Positions 53,086-63,237 of a stretch of 64,000 nt of DNA are shown here, one piece after another. Source of the DNA: Lepidostoma basale (lineage: Eukaryota > Arthropoda > Insecta > Trichoptera > Lepidostomatidae); contig JAHDVF020000734.1 of the NCBI GenBank assembly GCA_022606425.2, forward strand, positions 558,001 to 622,000. The letters run 5' to 3'. Within the stretch, counting starts at the first letter, position 1; each line of letters begins with the position of its first letter. Both the position numbers and the translations under genes were made by a program. The notes under the pieces are model-generated. The model was not told where the DNA came from. It did not search any database and saw nothing but the letters and a program-made list of their open reading frames with translations.

Positions 53086-53475
53086 AACTAACCATCACGC
53101 CGTCTTCCCCGAAGGGGTAGACAGAAAGAATGGACTGCCACACTTTAACTGATAAGATATTCCATCCTTCTCTTTTCGCCCCCGAAACTGCTCCTTATAG
53201 ACCTTTGGTCTGTTCCTGAAATCAGGCTGGCCGCTCTTGGGAGGTTGACTCCCAACTATCTCTCCATCTCTTCGGCGGTCTTCCGGGGGGACGGCAGTCG
53301 GCAGGAATCTGATGCGCCACAGCGTGTGGGATTCTGATGGGATCCATCCCCTGCACGTGCGCATTCCAGTATCTTCTGCGTTGTCTACCCTATCTCATGA
53401 CATCCTCCACCTTGCAGATCTCGCGGATAGCCGTGTTCCTCACCCTATATCGAATAGTTCTTCCTGCTATCATCC
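53086..53475 (-). pseudogene. Chimeric LINE C-terminus ending in the retrotransposon A terminus
   Basis: The minus strand encodes RNTAIREICKVEDVMR, a stop, RRRYWNAHVQGMDPIRIPHA, RFLPTAVPPEDRRRD-like sequence in a shifted frame, and AKREGWNILSVKVWQSILSA followed by YPFGE. The first part is unlike the A or B proteins, while the last 15 residues and the TTAG tail are those of A. The same AKREGW junction is at 31630-31735. Confidence 0.7.
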
Positions 53476-53479
53476 TTTA

Positions 53480-54115
53480 TAATAATAATAATAGTAATAT
53501 GCCAACTTTTAAAACGCCGTTTTTGTAATGTAATCACCTCAATGGCGCATCACCTAAGACGTATTTTAAATCTAAAAATCTAAATATGAACACTGCAACT
53601 GATATTCGCGATCGGTTAGAAAGTATAATAGAACAAAATATACAAGTTTTAAATTGGGTATGAAATATGAAAAAGACGGGGTTTCAGCTTAGATCTGAAA
53701 TCTGTCGGATCATTTATGCATCTAAGGTATGAAGAGAGATTGTTCCAAGCTGATGAGCCGGCTATTGCAAAGGCTCGATCCCCCGAAATTTGTACTAGGG
53801 CAACGCTTCGGCTCAACTAATCTTTCTAATGCAGAGAAGTTCGCCAAGCGAAGTGTGGATTTCTTTGGATTTAGGCTGTCCGTTATACAGAGTTCGGATA
53901 TATAACTTGGTGCCATTCCATGTAACGCTTTAAAGTGTCCAGTAGAGTTTATACTGAATTTTTTCTGGAATTTTAAAACAATGAAGTTCTTTGAGATGTT
54001 GTGTTATATGTGATTTTTTTTGGAATGCCTTTAATGAGTCTCGCTGCTGCATTGAACGCAGTTTGAAGTTTGTTTACTTGTTGTTTTGGAATATGATGAT
54101 ATAAAAATGTAAAGA
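53480..54115 (-). pseudogene. L2/CR1-like LINE, C-terminus and 3' UTR
   Basis: On the minus strand the coding part begins near 54110 (HIPKQQVNKLQTAFNAAARL, IKGIPKKITYNTT) and continues with frameshifts through MAPSYISELCITDSLN and RLVEPKRCPSTNFGG to FRSKLKP-like sequence. The 3' UTR and an ATT-type tail are at 53480-53630. A GC-rich block adjoins its 5' end. Confidence 0.8.
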
Positions 54116-54117
54116 AA

Positions 54118-54375
54118 ATATGACTACGTTTGCAGCGGTCAAATGTCATTGTAAACGAACTCCACTGTGATCGCGGTGCAGGAGGAGCGAGGAATCTGTG
54201 ATGTGCGCACACATCACGAGATAGCATCTCGAGAGGGGACACGAGACAGCGCGCGCCACTTCCTATATAAAGTACAGGACACGCTGACAATGTCCTGACA
54301 GCGCTGTAACTTAGAGGACTCGCTGTCATAACTCCGGGCTAATCGGCGGGAGCGCGATCCTCCGCGGCCACGCAG
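54118..54375 (+). other. GC-rich block with TATA-like motif and small palindromes
   Basis: It contains the palindrome GTGATGTG-CGCA-CACATCAC (about 54198-54217), a second small hairpin GAGAT-AGC-ATCTC, and a TATATAAAG motif near 54264. It could be an unrecognised promoter, part of an LTR or a MITE. No partner copy is present in the window. Confidence 0.4.
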
Positions 54376-54594
54376 AACTATAATAATATTCTTTCATTTT
54401 TATTGTGCGTTTGTTAAATACTATTTTTATTGCCGAACTAATGTCTACGAAGACGAATGTCTGCCGAAGCGATAATATTGCCACGTCGTTTCACGAACAT
54501 GCCGTATTCTTCAATTGCCTTCAAATATCATTAAATCAAAGAAACGCGATAAATTTATTTAATCCATTGTTTTGACCGAAACTCTGTGATACTT

Positions 54595-55112
54595 CAACAT
54601 GTTTCCCCGCAGGGGTAGGCAGAGAGAATGGACCGCCACACTACTCTATCCTGACATACCTCTCTAGCTTCCTCCACATTCATACAGCGAGTCACACACG
54701 CACGTCGATTCTTCCGGCTTCTAACATGGCCAACCTTTAAAATTTGAACGATTTGGTCATGCCATGTTTTCCTCAGTCTACCTCGACGTACTTTATTTAC
54801 ATCGTTAACGTATACTTTCTTAAACATTCTTTCTTCACCCATGCGCTCCATATGTCCGAACCAAAGCAGCGATCCTTTCATAATTTTGTTCATAATACCT
54901 TATTCCGCTCTACATTCCATTCCAATATCAGGATTTGAGATTCTGTCGTACATCGTTCTACAACACATACGTCTTAGGGATCTCATCTCTACCACATTTA
55001 TTCTGCTCTCAGCTCTCATTTATTCTGCTCTCAACTTCCGCCAGTTCCATGCTTCGCTTTCATACATAAGAGTTGGGACCAGAACTCCATTGTAAACGGC
55101 CATTTTCATTCA
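54595..55112 (-). pseudogene. Retrotransposon B, C-terminal remnant
   Basis: From 54893 leftward a clean frame encodes NKIMKGSLLWFGHMERMGEE, MFKKVYVNDVNKVRRGR, RKTWHDQIVQILKVGHVRSR, KNRRACVTRCMNVEEAREVC and QDRVVWRSILSAYPCGE. Upstream, in other frames, are the GMECRA-like, DEIPKT-like and GVLVPTLMYESEAWNW-like blocks. The 3' end is cut just before the GTT tail, where a family b flank (54555-54594) begins. Confidence 0.85.
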
Positions 55113-55159
55113 TCATTCATCTACCTTACATTATTCCTTCGTTATTTGTTCGTTAGGGG

Positions 55160-55260
55160 TATTTGTGGTGCCAACACAGGTTGTCGAAACAGCAGTAGCG
55201 ACAATCTCATAAAAGTGTATAATAACAGTGTTGATATGAAAACATTAAAAAATATATGTA
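55160..55260 (+). repeat. Hammerhead-like family b, truncated arm
   Basis: TGCCAACACAGGTTGTC, GAAACAGCAGTAGCGACAAT retains stem II and GAAAC. The CTGATGA core has been lost and stem III is broken (ACAGCAGT). Confidence 0.6.
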
Positions 55261-55601
55261 TTTTACAATCCAAAGTAAAACCTACGTAACTATTATACTA
55301 GTATACAAATTATTGTCACACAGTAAAAGTAGGATAAATGTAGTAGAAATAAGATTTCAAAGACGAATATGCGAAAAAACTAACAAATATGGAAGGAATA
55401 TATATCAGAAGAATGACCAATCACTTTTCCAAAAATATAGGCCCCTACCTAAATTCTAGCAAATAAATTAAAATGCATCGATTAGCCCTTAGTCTGCATT
55501 GACACAGCCTTATAAATTGGACTGTATTCAAAACCGATATCAAAATATGAATAATTTATACTTTCGTATGAATCATTTAATATGTTGTGTGGCATTATTA
55601 A

Positions 55602-56394
55602 CCCTTAACGTACCGTGTTCAAAACAAAACGCTCGCTCCCATGTGGTCAATTCAGTTTACCGCTAACTTTATCTAAATATCAAGCATATGACTCGATGAA
55701 TCAAAATTGAATTTATGTCATCTTGTAGGGAATTTCATTAGGAATAGATCGATATCTATAACATACATGGATTATTTGAAAAACATATCATTATTAATTT
55801 TTTTCTGAAACCATGCGATTTCTGATATGGAATGCGTCACAGCATACGAGCGACTGACACCAAGTATGAACTTGTCTCGCTCCGCCGCGCCGCGCCGCGG
55901 CCGCGCCGCTATAATTTTACGTATGATAAAGGCACCTAGGCAAAATGTATAGTACGTTCAAGACAACGAGTACGTATTAATATTTGTCCCTTTTGGTAAA
56001 GTGTTAATATTTTCACAGTTCTGATATTATTAAGTTGCGTGCTGCGTTTCCGTCCACAGTCGGTATTATTACGTACCTATTAGAAAAGGCCAAACATATA
56101 ATTTATAATACGTTCAAAACAGCGAGTAAGTATTTGTCACTTTTGATAAAGTTGTAAATATTAGCAAAACAAATTCTACCTTAACACGAATGAAGGTGAG
56201 GGCAGTCTTAGAAAATATTTTTTTTTGGGATGAAGGAAGTAATTTTTTGCTTTTTTTTTATTACGAAATATTGAGAACACTTCAATGGAGGATTACAATT
56301 TTTTTTATAATATTAGGGTCCATAGGTTTTAAGAAAATCAACTTTAAATTGGCAGTGGAAACTCAATTGACCACATGGCAACGCGACGGTTAAG
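55602..56394. mobile_element. Probable piggyBac-like MITE
   Basis: The left side has TTAA (55598-55601) followed by CCCTTAACGTACCGTG and, 39 bp in, CATGTGGTCAATTCAGTTTA. The right side is the inverse: AACTCAATTGACCACATG, then CGCGACGGTTAAG. TTAA plus a CCC-starting terminus is the piggyBac hallmark. The right TTAA duplication is degraded, so the assignment is tentative. The interior has no transposase, a GC-rich run (CGCCGCGCCGCGCCGCGGCC) and an internal direct repeat (about 55943-56017 and 56098-56170). Confidence 0.5.
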
Positions 56395-56554
56395 AATAAT
56401 GTATGTAACTTTATTTTTACACCACTTTATTTTGTTCATCGAACTAACCGGTTTCGCCCCCGGAACAATTTTTACTCAAAACAGAGACGACAAATGCTTT
56501 TTTTGAGTTTATTGCATCAAAACCTTAAATTTATTTAATGTTGAACTGAATTAT

Positions 56555-56795
56555 TTTCAATATGTATGAAAAAACGATAGTTTTCAAAGAGTTTTAATAT
56601 AATATTTATGTATGACATGTTTCGCCCTTCTAAGACATTAAGGCATTTAATAATGCCTTAGAAGGGCGAAATATGTCATACATAAATATTATAATGAAAT
56701 TTCTGGAAAACTATCGTTTTTTCATACATATTAATTAATTAATATGGAGTTTAACATCATTGTTCCAGAAACAATAAATGAATAGTTTTCCTTCG
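56555..56795. repeat. Palindromic family f, long hairpin
   Basis: The arms (about 56567-56645 and 56652-56728) pair over nearly 80 nt with few mismatches, from TATGAAAAAACGATAGTTTT inwards. The central motifs are GACATGTTTCGCCCTTCTAA and TAATGCCTTAGAAGGGCGAA. The core reads TTAATAA here, far from a functional hammerhead. Confidence 0.75.
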
Positions 56796-56799
56796 TCTA

Positions 56800-57345
56800 T
56801 AAGAAATATATAACAGAAAACGTTAATTTGATATAAAGTAAAACAAGTGCAAGAAAAACAAAACATAAAGTTAAGCATGCATTTGACTTAAAACGAACCC
56901 GGGAAACACGGCTTAAATTTTCTGATTGCGAGTGCTTTCAGATGTCCCGGGAGTTACTCTAATCCCACCCCGGCGCCCACGGGGCATGCAGAGTACGTGA
57001 CCGCTCTCCTAATACCCCCGGAGTTCCGGTTATACCAAACATAAATATACAACAAGCCTGAAAACCATATAAATCGAGCGCAAAGCTTGGGAAACTGCAA
57101 GGAATGCGCGTTCGGAACTCCGATAAAATAGCGGAAAACCACTGAAAGTTTTTGAAATATTACTAGAATTTTTATAAAATGCACGTGCATGCATTTTATT
57201 TGTTGGATTTTGGAAAAATGTTTAAATATTATATACGTTATAAATTCGGCGAATCATTTAAATTATTATGGACAGGGAAATATAACCTAATTCTGAAAGT
57301 TATGTCTTGAGCATCTTCCATTTTATTGCATACCTTTTCTTCTTC
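56800..57345. other. Spacer with a denser block
   Basis: 56895-57115 is relatively GC-rich (CCCCGGCGCCCACGGGGCAT) and has a 78-codon minus-strand frame with no domain. No exon in phase with SMG6 was found. Confidence 0.4.
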
Positions 57346-57349
57346 TCTT

Positions 57350-57805
57350 CTTTCCCTTTGCCAATCCCCAACATCTGGGGTCGGCCCTCCTCGTACGAAA
57401 ACGCTAAACTTTCCTATTTTGACTCATCTCCACTGTTAGGTTCTCGCGTTGGAGCTTCTTTTCCATGTTGGCCCACCATGTTGCCATTGGGTGACCTCTT
57501 CTTCTTGGTTTTGTGGGAATGCTGAGGGCTTTTTGGACAATGTGCTCGCTGTCTCTTCGCATCACATGACTATACCACCGGAGTCGAGATTCTCTTAATT
57601 TTTCCGTTATTGGGGCAACCTTAGAGCTACCTCTCACGTATTCGTTCCTTACGTGGTCCAGCCTTGTGACGCCTCCAGCCCACTTCAACATTTTCATCTC
57701 GACAGCGTGGACTCGACTTTCGTGGACTTTTTTGTTGGTCCAGCACTCTGCTCCATATAGCATGGCGGGCTTCACTGCAGTCATTTGTTCGTTCCAAAAC
57801 ATACT
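57350..57805 (-). pseudogene. RTE-like LINE, ORF2 C-terminal remnant
   Basis: The minus strand encodes KPAMLYGAECWTNKKVHESR, VHAVEMKMLKWAGGVTRLDH, VRNEYVRGSSKVAPITEKLR, ESRLRWYSHVMRRDSEHIVQ and KALSIPTKPRRRGHPMATWW. The LYG.ECW, RMLRW..GVTR.D..RN.Y.RGS and LRWYGHVMRR motifs are those that follow RT in a large family of animal LINEs. A second unrelated LINE tail follows 120 bp to the right. Confidence 0.85.
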
Positions 57806-57924
57806 CTACGTCATGAGCTATTGACATGAACTATATTAACTCCTTTAATCATAAAAAATTTCATCCATCCGCCCAACATTTTCTTTTTTCTTTTCAAAAA
57901 GACGTGTGGTCTTTAAAGCAAACA

Positions 57925-58340
57925 AAACATCATCATCATCAGCTGTCTGTCATCCACTTCTGGACGTAGGCCTCTCCCAAAGCACACCACCGCCCCCTAT
58001 CTATTGCCGCTCCCATCCATCAATGTCCAGCAAAATCCTCTTCAAATCGTCGGTCCAGTGGGCAGGGGGACGTCCAACTCTGCGGAATCCTGTACGCGGT
58101 CTCCACTCCAGAGCCCGTCTCCTCCTTCGGCCGTCAGTTCTCCGAAAGATATGGCCAGTCCATCGCCACTTCAACCCGTCCATCCTCAGAGCCACCTCAG
58201 TCACCTTGGTTTGTTGTCGAATAAATTCGTTTCTAAATATGTCCCTCAAGGTTATTCCAAGCATGGCTCTTTCCATGCAAACAAAACATGTACGATATAT
58301 TTTTTTAACTGTGTTTTTAAACTTGGAGAATTTTAACTGA
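57925..58340 (-). pseudogene. LINE ORF2 C-terminal remnant, GVTLRDRIRN type
   Basis: It encodes MERAMLGITLRDIFRNEFIR, QQTKVTEVALRMDGLKWRWT, GHIFRRTDGRRRRRALEWRP, RTGFRRVGRPPAHWTDDLKR and ends toward an ATG-type tail on the minus strand (CATCATCATCATC at about 57928-57940 on the plus strand). This motif series belongs to a common insect LINE. The copy is uninterrupted from its start but lacks RT. Confidence 0.85.
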
Positions 58341-58429
58341 TAACAACTCCAAAACGAATTACGATTTTTCTCAATAGTTAAATTTACAAGTAAACGTTCA
58401 ACGAGAAGTGATATAAAAGCCATTTACAG

Positions 58430-59145
58430 TATTTTTAATAAGTCATGCACGGCTTATTTTATTGGCATTAGTCACACAATAATAAAAATCGCCATATTAC
58501 ACACAATCGTACAGATTATATTTTAAATAGTAAATAAAATCCACTATTATGCTTTTCGGTACAAGGGCGAAGTAATGAGTGGCGACGCACTTGCACGTGC
58601 GATTGTCTCGTTAATTTGTAAATATAAAGATTTTATTACACTTGGCAAGGACAATAAGTACGCGAGTGTTAATCTATTGAGCTTTGCGAATGTTTTGTAT
58701 TCATTATACCCCGAGGCAGATGTTTATCTAACACCTGGGAGCATAAAGAAATCTGGTACTACCCATTTAGCGAGAAGGTGAAAATAGAATCACGATACAA
58801 CCACAATTATTTCAACAATAAAATAAATTTTCATTATACTCCAATGTGACACCTAATCATTGCGACATTTTCAACAATAAATGTGCAAATCAAATAATAA
58901 TAACCGATCTGTAAATTGGCTAATACAATATTTAAAACATTTCCTAGCGCGTGTGTCATTTGTTGATTTGTTATGTACACTATCAATGAGGTCTAAGTTT
59001 TTAAATATATAATATTAATAAATAAAAAGATGGCAAACTCGTAAAACCAAAAGTGAACAAAACAATGTCAGCAATACAAAGAAATCAGAGGCTTCACATT
59101 TATTTAAAGAATTTACTGTAATATTTCTATACTAACTTAGACGAA
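58430..59145. other. AT-rich spacer
   Basis: A 68-codon frame at 58575-58781 has no recognised domain. Nothing else seen. Confidence 0.45.
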
Positions 59146-59149
59146 AGTA

Positions 59150-59475
59150 AGGTAATTCTGTATATGAAAGAGTGTCAAATACAAATATAAGAAATTATTG
59201 CAGTGCGAATGAAAGCGTAATCATAAAGGTCGTCCAAGCATTAAGATGGTTTGGATGAGTGGAAAGTGTGAACGAAGAACGATTGAAAAAGAAAGAATGC
59301 GTTAACAACGTAAACGGAACAAGATATAGAGGAAGATCGGGGAAAACGTAGCACACGATCAAATCATGACACGATCCATAAATGTTGAGGAAGCGAGAGA
59401 AAAATGTCAGGGAAGAACAGTGTGGCGGTCCACTCTTTCTAATTACTCCTTCGCAGAGACGGCGCAATGGTAGGA
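59150..59475 (+). pseudogene. Retrotransposon A, decayed C-terminal remnant
   Basis: Traces of SVYERVSNTNIRNYCSANES, VNNVNGTRYRGRSGKT, RSINVEEAREKCQGRTVWRS and TLSNYSFAETA remain. The TTAG tail is reduced to ATGGTAGG. Confidence 0.7.
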
Positions 59476-59479
59476 TATG

Positions 59480-60580
59480 TACGAGTATATACTATACGCA
59501 GGCAAAAGAAATGGACCTCGGTTGACAAACGTATGTAATTCAGTATACATACTTGAAAATATTGAATATCACAAAATAGAAATTATTAAATATGGAATCA
59601 GTCAACAGTGCGAGGCACCCGTCGAGATGGTCAAGCATTTCCCGAGATTATTATAAATAATTGGACGACATTAGGCTGGACATGGCTCCAGGAACACGGG
59701 CCAGTTGATTCATAAATGTCTCCGGCGGCCGGCGACTGACAAGCTGCCATAAACTATCGGGTGCGGAAACTCCAATAAATAATATTATAATTCTAAAAGA
59801 CACGGGAGTTAACATTCAACACATATTTTCAATAAACGATCCGCAGCTAAACTCTGAAAGCTCTCCTCGCAAACGGCGAAATACTATGTAAGCGCAGAAA
59901 CCATGTTGCTGAAACACGTTTCGTGAGATATCACTGGGACATTCGCCACAGTTTTATAGCGCCATCAATTTAAGGGTGAGATCAATTTTAAGATCCCGAA
60001 TACCGATCCGAAACGCTTGGAATAAACCAAAGACAAACAAACATGTCATATGGGAGATCGCAATACAAATAAAATAATAAAATACCAATTCTTCAGAATA
60101 ACCTGTGTGCAAACAAATACATTTTGAGCACAAAAAGTATCAACCTTGTCACAGGGGGTTCAAACAAACAATTAAATCTTATTCTATATTAAAATCCCAT
60201 GGATAGACAATCATTACAATATATTTATTTTAAATTAAATTTAAAAATTGTGATAATATGTCGGAGCAATAATACGCTTACATTAATAAAGACTAAAAAA
60301 AATATAGTTGTGGTTTCTATTTTGTAAAACTCCATTATATATTATAATGTTAACTATAAATACAATACTTGTGACAAATTTGTTTCGAAAGGAAATTTGT
60401 TTTAAAGAAAATCATTACAAAATTGACAATGACATTGCCATCAGTGTCATAGCAAATAGAGAGTAGAAGAATGTCGAATTTCCAGCCCCAAACTGAATTC
60501 ACAAGGGAAGGCAACCCCAAAAAAAACAGAGAAAGCGAAACCACTCTAGATATCATTCCCCAGGTCATCACTATAAATAG
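59480..60580. other. Spacer within the SMG6 intron
   Basis: 59640-60030 is denser, unique-looking sequence. No coding block was recognised. Confidence 0.45.
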
Positions 60581-60584
60581 GAAG

Positions 60585-60648
60585 TTTACTCTCAAGTGAT
60601 AGTCAACATCGGGGAGACCTAATATAACACTGAGAGAAGAAGAGAAAC
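60585..60648 (+). mobile_element. LINE group R, terminal fragment
   Basis: TACTCTCAAGTGATAGTCAA, CATCGGGGAGACCTAATATA and an AGAGAAGAAGAG tail match the end of group R. It lies only about 100 bp from the SMG6 exon donor. Confidence 0.6.
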
Positions 60649-60752
60649 AATAACCATTAACTTGGTGAATAATAAAACAGTAAGAATTCTTCATTAACCA
60701 TTTGTTGGAAGAAGAAAAAATTGCGGATATTGCGTATTCAACTGGTACTTAC

Positions 60753-60909
60753 CTATCAGAGGCACCACTAGCGTGTAAGGCGAGTTGGCATCCATGGCCA
60801 GTATTTTCTGCAGTCTCGGAAGATGGTCAATGAAGCAATTGGTGTCTGGCACCAGGTAGCGGGGACGCACCTCCAGCTCAACAGATACCTGGCCCTGCTT
60901 CAGTAGAGA
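60753..60909 (-). CDS. SMG6: SMG6 nonsense-mediated decay endonuclease, first PIN exon
   Basis: The acceptor TTTTTTTATTTGTTTCAG precedes 60909, and the donor GTAAGTACC follows 60753. The exon is 157 bp, entering in phase 0 and leaving in phase 1. It encodes SLLKQGQVSVELEVRPRYLV, PDTNCFIDHLPRLQKILAMD and ANSPYTLVVPLI. EVRPxYLVPDTNxFIDHL is the signature start of the SMG6 PIN domain, and the aspartate of PDTN is the first catalytic residue. The last base G joins TG of the next exon to make valine, giving the conserved VVPLIVVSELEGL. SMG6 cuts the target mRNA in nonsense-mediated decay; the large N-terminal part (14-3-3-like domain and exon-junction binding motifs) must lie beyond 64000. Confidence 0.95.
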
Positions 60910-61002
60910 CTGAAACAAATAAAAAAATTATCAATTAAATGCCAAATAAATAAATACTAACAAATATCCAGTGACCTTCGCTACGAATTTTGATAAAATA
61001 CA

Positions 61003-61235
61003 AGTAATAATTAATACGAATTTTCTAGAAGGTTTATGAGAATAACCTGTTTCGCCTTTCTAAGGCATTATCAAATGTTTAAAGGTATCATAAAATGGAC
61101 ATTTGAAAATGCCCTAGAAAGCCAAAACATGTCATTCCCATAAACTATAATATAACTTCTAGAAAACGGACGATTTCTAGACGCTATTAGTAGAATTAGC
61201 TAGTAATTTTACATAATTGTTCAAGAAACAATTTT
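61003..61235. repeat. Palindromic family f
   Basis: Left motif AACCTGTTTCGCCTTTCTAA-GGCATTATCAAATG and right motif ACATTTGAAAATGCCCTAGA-AAGCCAAAACATGTCATTCC. Outer arms TTTTCTAGAAGG / CTTCTAGAAAACGG. It lies about 100 bp upstream of the SMG6 PIN exon. Confidence 0.65.
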
Positions 61236-61604
61236 GGTGTCAAAACAAACAAACATCAAGTTCACATTTGAATAAAACGAGCTGCAGTTTGCCGACCACT
61301 GCCCAAGAACATCTGGGTAATAAGATCTTTCCAGAATTGATTATCAATTTGGTAGTGATGGATTATGTTAAACGACTGCCAAAGATTTATGAACTAGCAT
61401 CAATAAAATTTATGTATATTTATACATACTCGTACACTTGCGAATAACTCGTGAAAAAGCTAACGATTTAACGTGGTCGGATAATTAGTATCCATTTAAA
61501 TGTGATTGTTATAAAGTAACATACAAATTAACCAAATAAATTACGAACCACGGCGATAACTGCCTGAAACTTGAATGAATAACATGTACTCATAAATGGG
61601 AATG

Positions 61605-61735
61605 AAAACGTCTGTTTTCAATAAGTATTATTATATTTTATGAGAATGACATGTTTCGCCTTGCTAAACATTATCAAATATTTGTTTTCAAACATTTGAT
61701 AATGTCTTAGAAAGGCGAAGCATGAAAAATAAAAA
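61605..61735. repeat. Palindromic family f, right side cut by an L2/CR1-like LINE
   Basis: AACGTCTGTTTTCAATAAGT, GACATGTTTCGCCTTGCTAA-ACATTATCAAATA and ACATTTGATAATGTCTTAGA-AAGGCGAAGCATGAA. The right outer arm is missing. Confidence 0.65.
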
Positions 61736-61744
61736 TTTCGCCTT

Positions 61745-62395
61745 ATAATAATAATAATAATATGCTAACTTTTAAAGCGCCGTTTTTGTGATGTAATCAC
61801 CTCAAGGGCGCATTAAGACGTGTTTTAAATCTAAAAATCTAAATGTGACCGCTTAAAAAGCGATTAGTTAAAAAGTATAGTAGAACAAAGTATAAATGTT
61901 TAAATTGGGTATGAAATATGAAAAAGATGGGTTTTCAATTTAGATCTAAAATCTGTCGGATCATTTATGCATCTGAGGTGTGAAGGGAGATTGTTCCAAG
62001 CTGATGGACCGGTTACCGCTCGATCCCCGAAATTTGTACTGGGGCAACGCTTCGGCTCAACTAATCTTCCTATTGCTGAGGAGTTCGCCGAGCAAAGTGT
62101 GGATTTCCTTGAATTTAGGCTCTCCGTTATACAGAGTTCAGATATATAACTTGGTGCCATTCCATGTAGCGCTTTGAAAACTATCCAGCAGAGTTTATAC
62201 TGGATTCTTTCTGGACTTTTAAGCCAGTGAAGTTCTTTGAGATGTTGTGTTATATGGGACTTTTTTGGAATGCCTTTAATGAGTCTTGCTGCTGCATTGA
62301 ACGCAGATTGAAGTTTGTTTATTTGTTGTTTTGGAATGTTTGCATAAATTGCATTACAATAATCAAGCCTTGCTAAGATTATTATTTCATACAAA
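61745..62395 (-). pseudogene. L2/CR1-like LINE, longest copy
   Basis: From 62394 an uninterrupted 164-codon frame encodes ARLDYCNAIYANIPKQQINK, LQSAFNAAARLIKGIPKKSH, ITQHLKELHWLKSPERIQYK, LCWIVFKALHGMAPSYISEL, NSSAIGRLVEPKRCPSTNFG and DRAVTGPSAWNNLPSHLRCI, with NDPTDFRSKLKTHLFHISYP at the end. LDYCN...LQ...NAAARL is the C-terminal motif just after RT of L2/CR1-clade LINEs. The residues AFAVA are reduced to AV by a short deletion. The 3' UTR and ATT-type tail are at 61745-61870. Confidence 0.9.
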
Positions 62396-62454
62396 CAAAT
62401 ATTTCAGCGGCAACCGCCTAAAAGTCGTACGAATACATGTACCGTCATTAATTC

Positions 62455-62670
62455 GAAATAAAACGCCTGTTTTCTAGAATTTTTATTGTATTTGCGAAAT
62501 TCAATGATAATGGCAATGCGAAATTGCCATTATCATTTAATAATGCCTAAGCAAGGCAAAATATGTCATTCCAATAAAATATAATAAAACTGCGAATAAA
62601 CAGACGTCTTCATTCGTATTAATGATTTAATATGGAGGTTTACATCATTGTTCAAGAAAAAAATAAAAAC
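62455..62670. repeat. Palindromic family f with a second internal hairpin
   Basis: Between the usual arms lies an extra hairpin of 14-bp arms, ATGATAATGGCAAT and ATTGCCATTATCAT (about 62503-62537). The plus motif is TTAATAATGCCTAAGCAAGG-CAAAATATGTCATTCC. Confidence 0.7.
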
Positions 62671-62679
62671 AGAATTTGG

Positions 62680-63235
62680 GTGTGGTTGTAGGATTTTAAT
62701 AATTTTCTAAATACCGTATTGTGTTTTCTTCAATATCTGATAGGTTTGATATTATTAAATAAAAATTGTAATTTTAACTGCATTATGAGATAATAGAAAA
62801 TTCTAGAACGAGGTACGTGTTGTATGTGTGCATTATTCTCTGAGAGCTTCTTGATAAATGCAAAGATCTATATTGCCAGCGCGACACGGCCGCGCCGGGA
62901 GCCGGGATCAGGCGCATACAAAGTGCACATTTCAGAATATCCTCCCAGAGACGTACAATCTTTTCCGGGATACATACACATGGGCTTCACATACATTTAC
63001 TACATACATTATTTAAGCTTTCGGATGCACATATAAGCCACACGGATACTTTAATAGTATACTGTCTATCGCGTGTTAAACTGAAAAAATTGGCGGAACA
63101 AAACAACAGACAAGATATTCCACAATAGCTTGCTTGATTGTTAAGGGCGCATACAAATAATCCCACATTTCCCAACATAAAGAAAATCTTCAATGCTAAA
63201 ATGCTTTAAGATAATCCAGTATACTCGTAAATTCT
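62680..63235. other. Spacer
   Basis: A short GC-rich run (GACACGGCCGCGCCGGGAGC, 62882-62912) is the only notable composition. No gene was recognised. Confidence 0.45.
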
Positions 63236-63237
63236 AC

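Larger units (their letters stand above)
40183..60752 (-). other. SMG6: SMG6 intron, 20.6 kb, full of mobile elements
   Basis: It is bounded by GTAAGTACC at its 5' end (minus strand, 60752 leftward) and TTTGTTCCAG at its 3' end. It contains the mariner, LINE remnants, palindromic repeats and the piggyBac-like MITE listed separately. No additional exon was recognised in it, and the reading frame joins exactly across it. Confidence 0.9.

Noticed and set aside
60350..60694. 114-codon minus-strand open frame near the SMG6 exon
   Set aside because: It is AT-rich, hydrophobic by composition, has no domain, and lies inside the 20.6 kb intron without matching splice phase.
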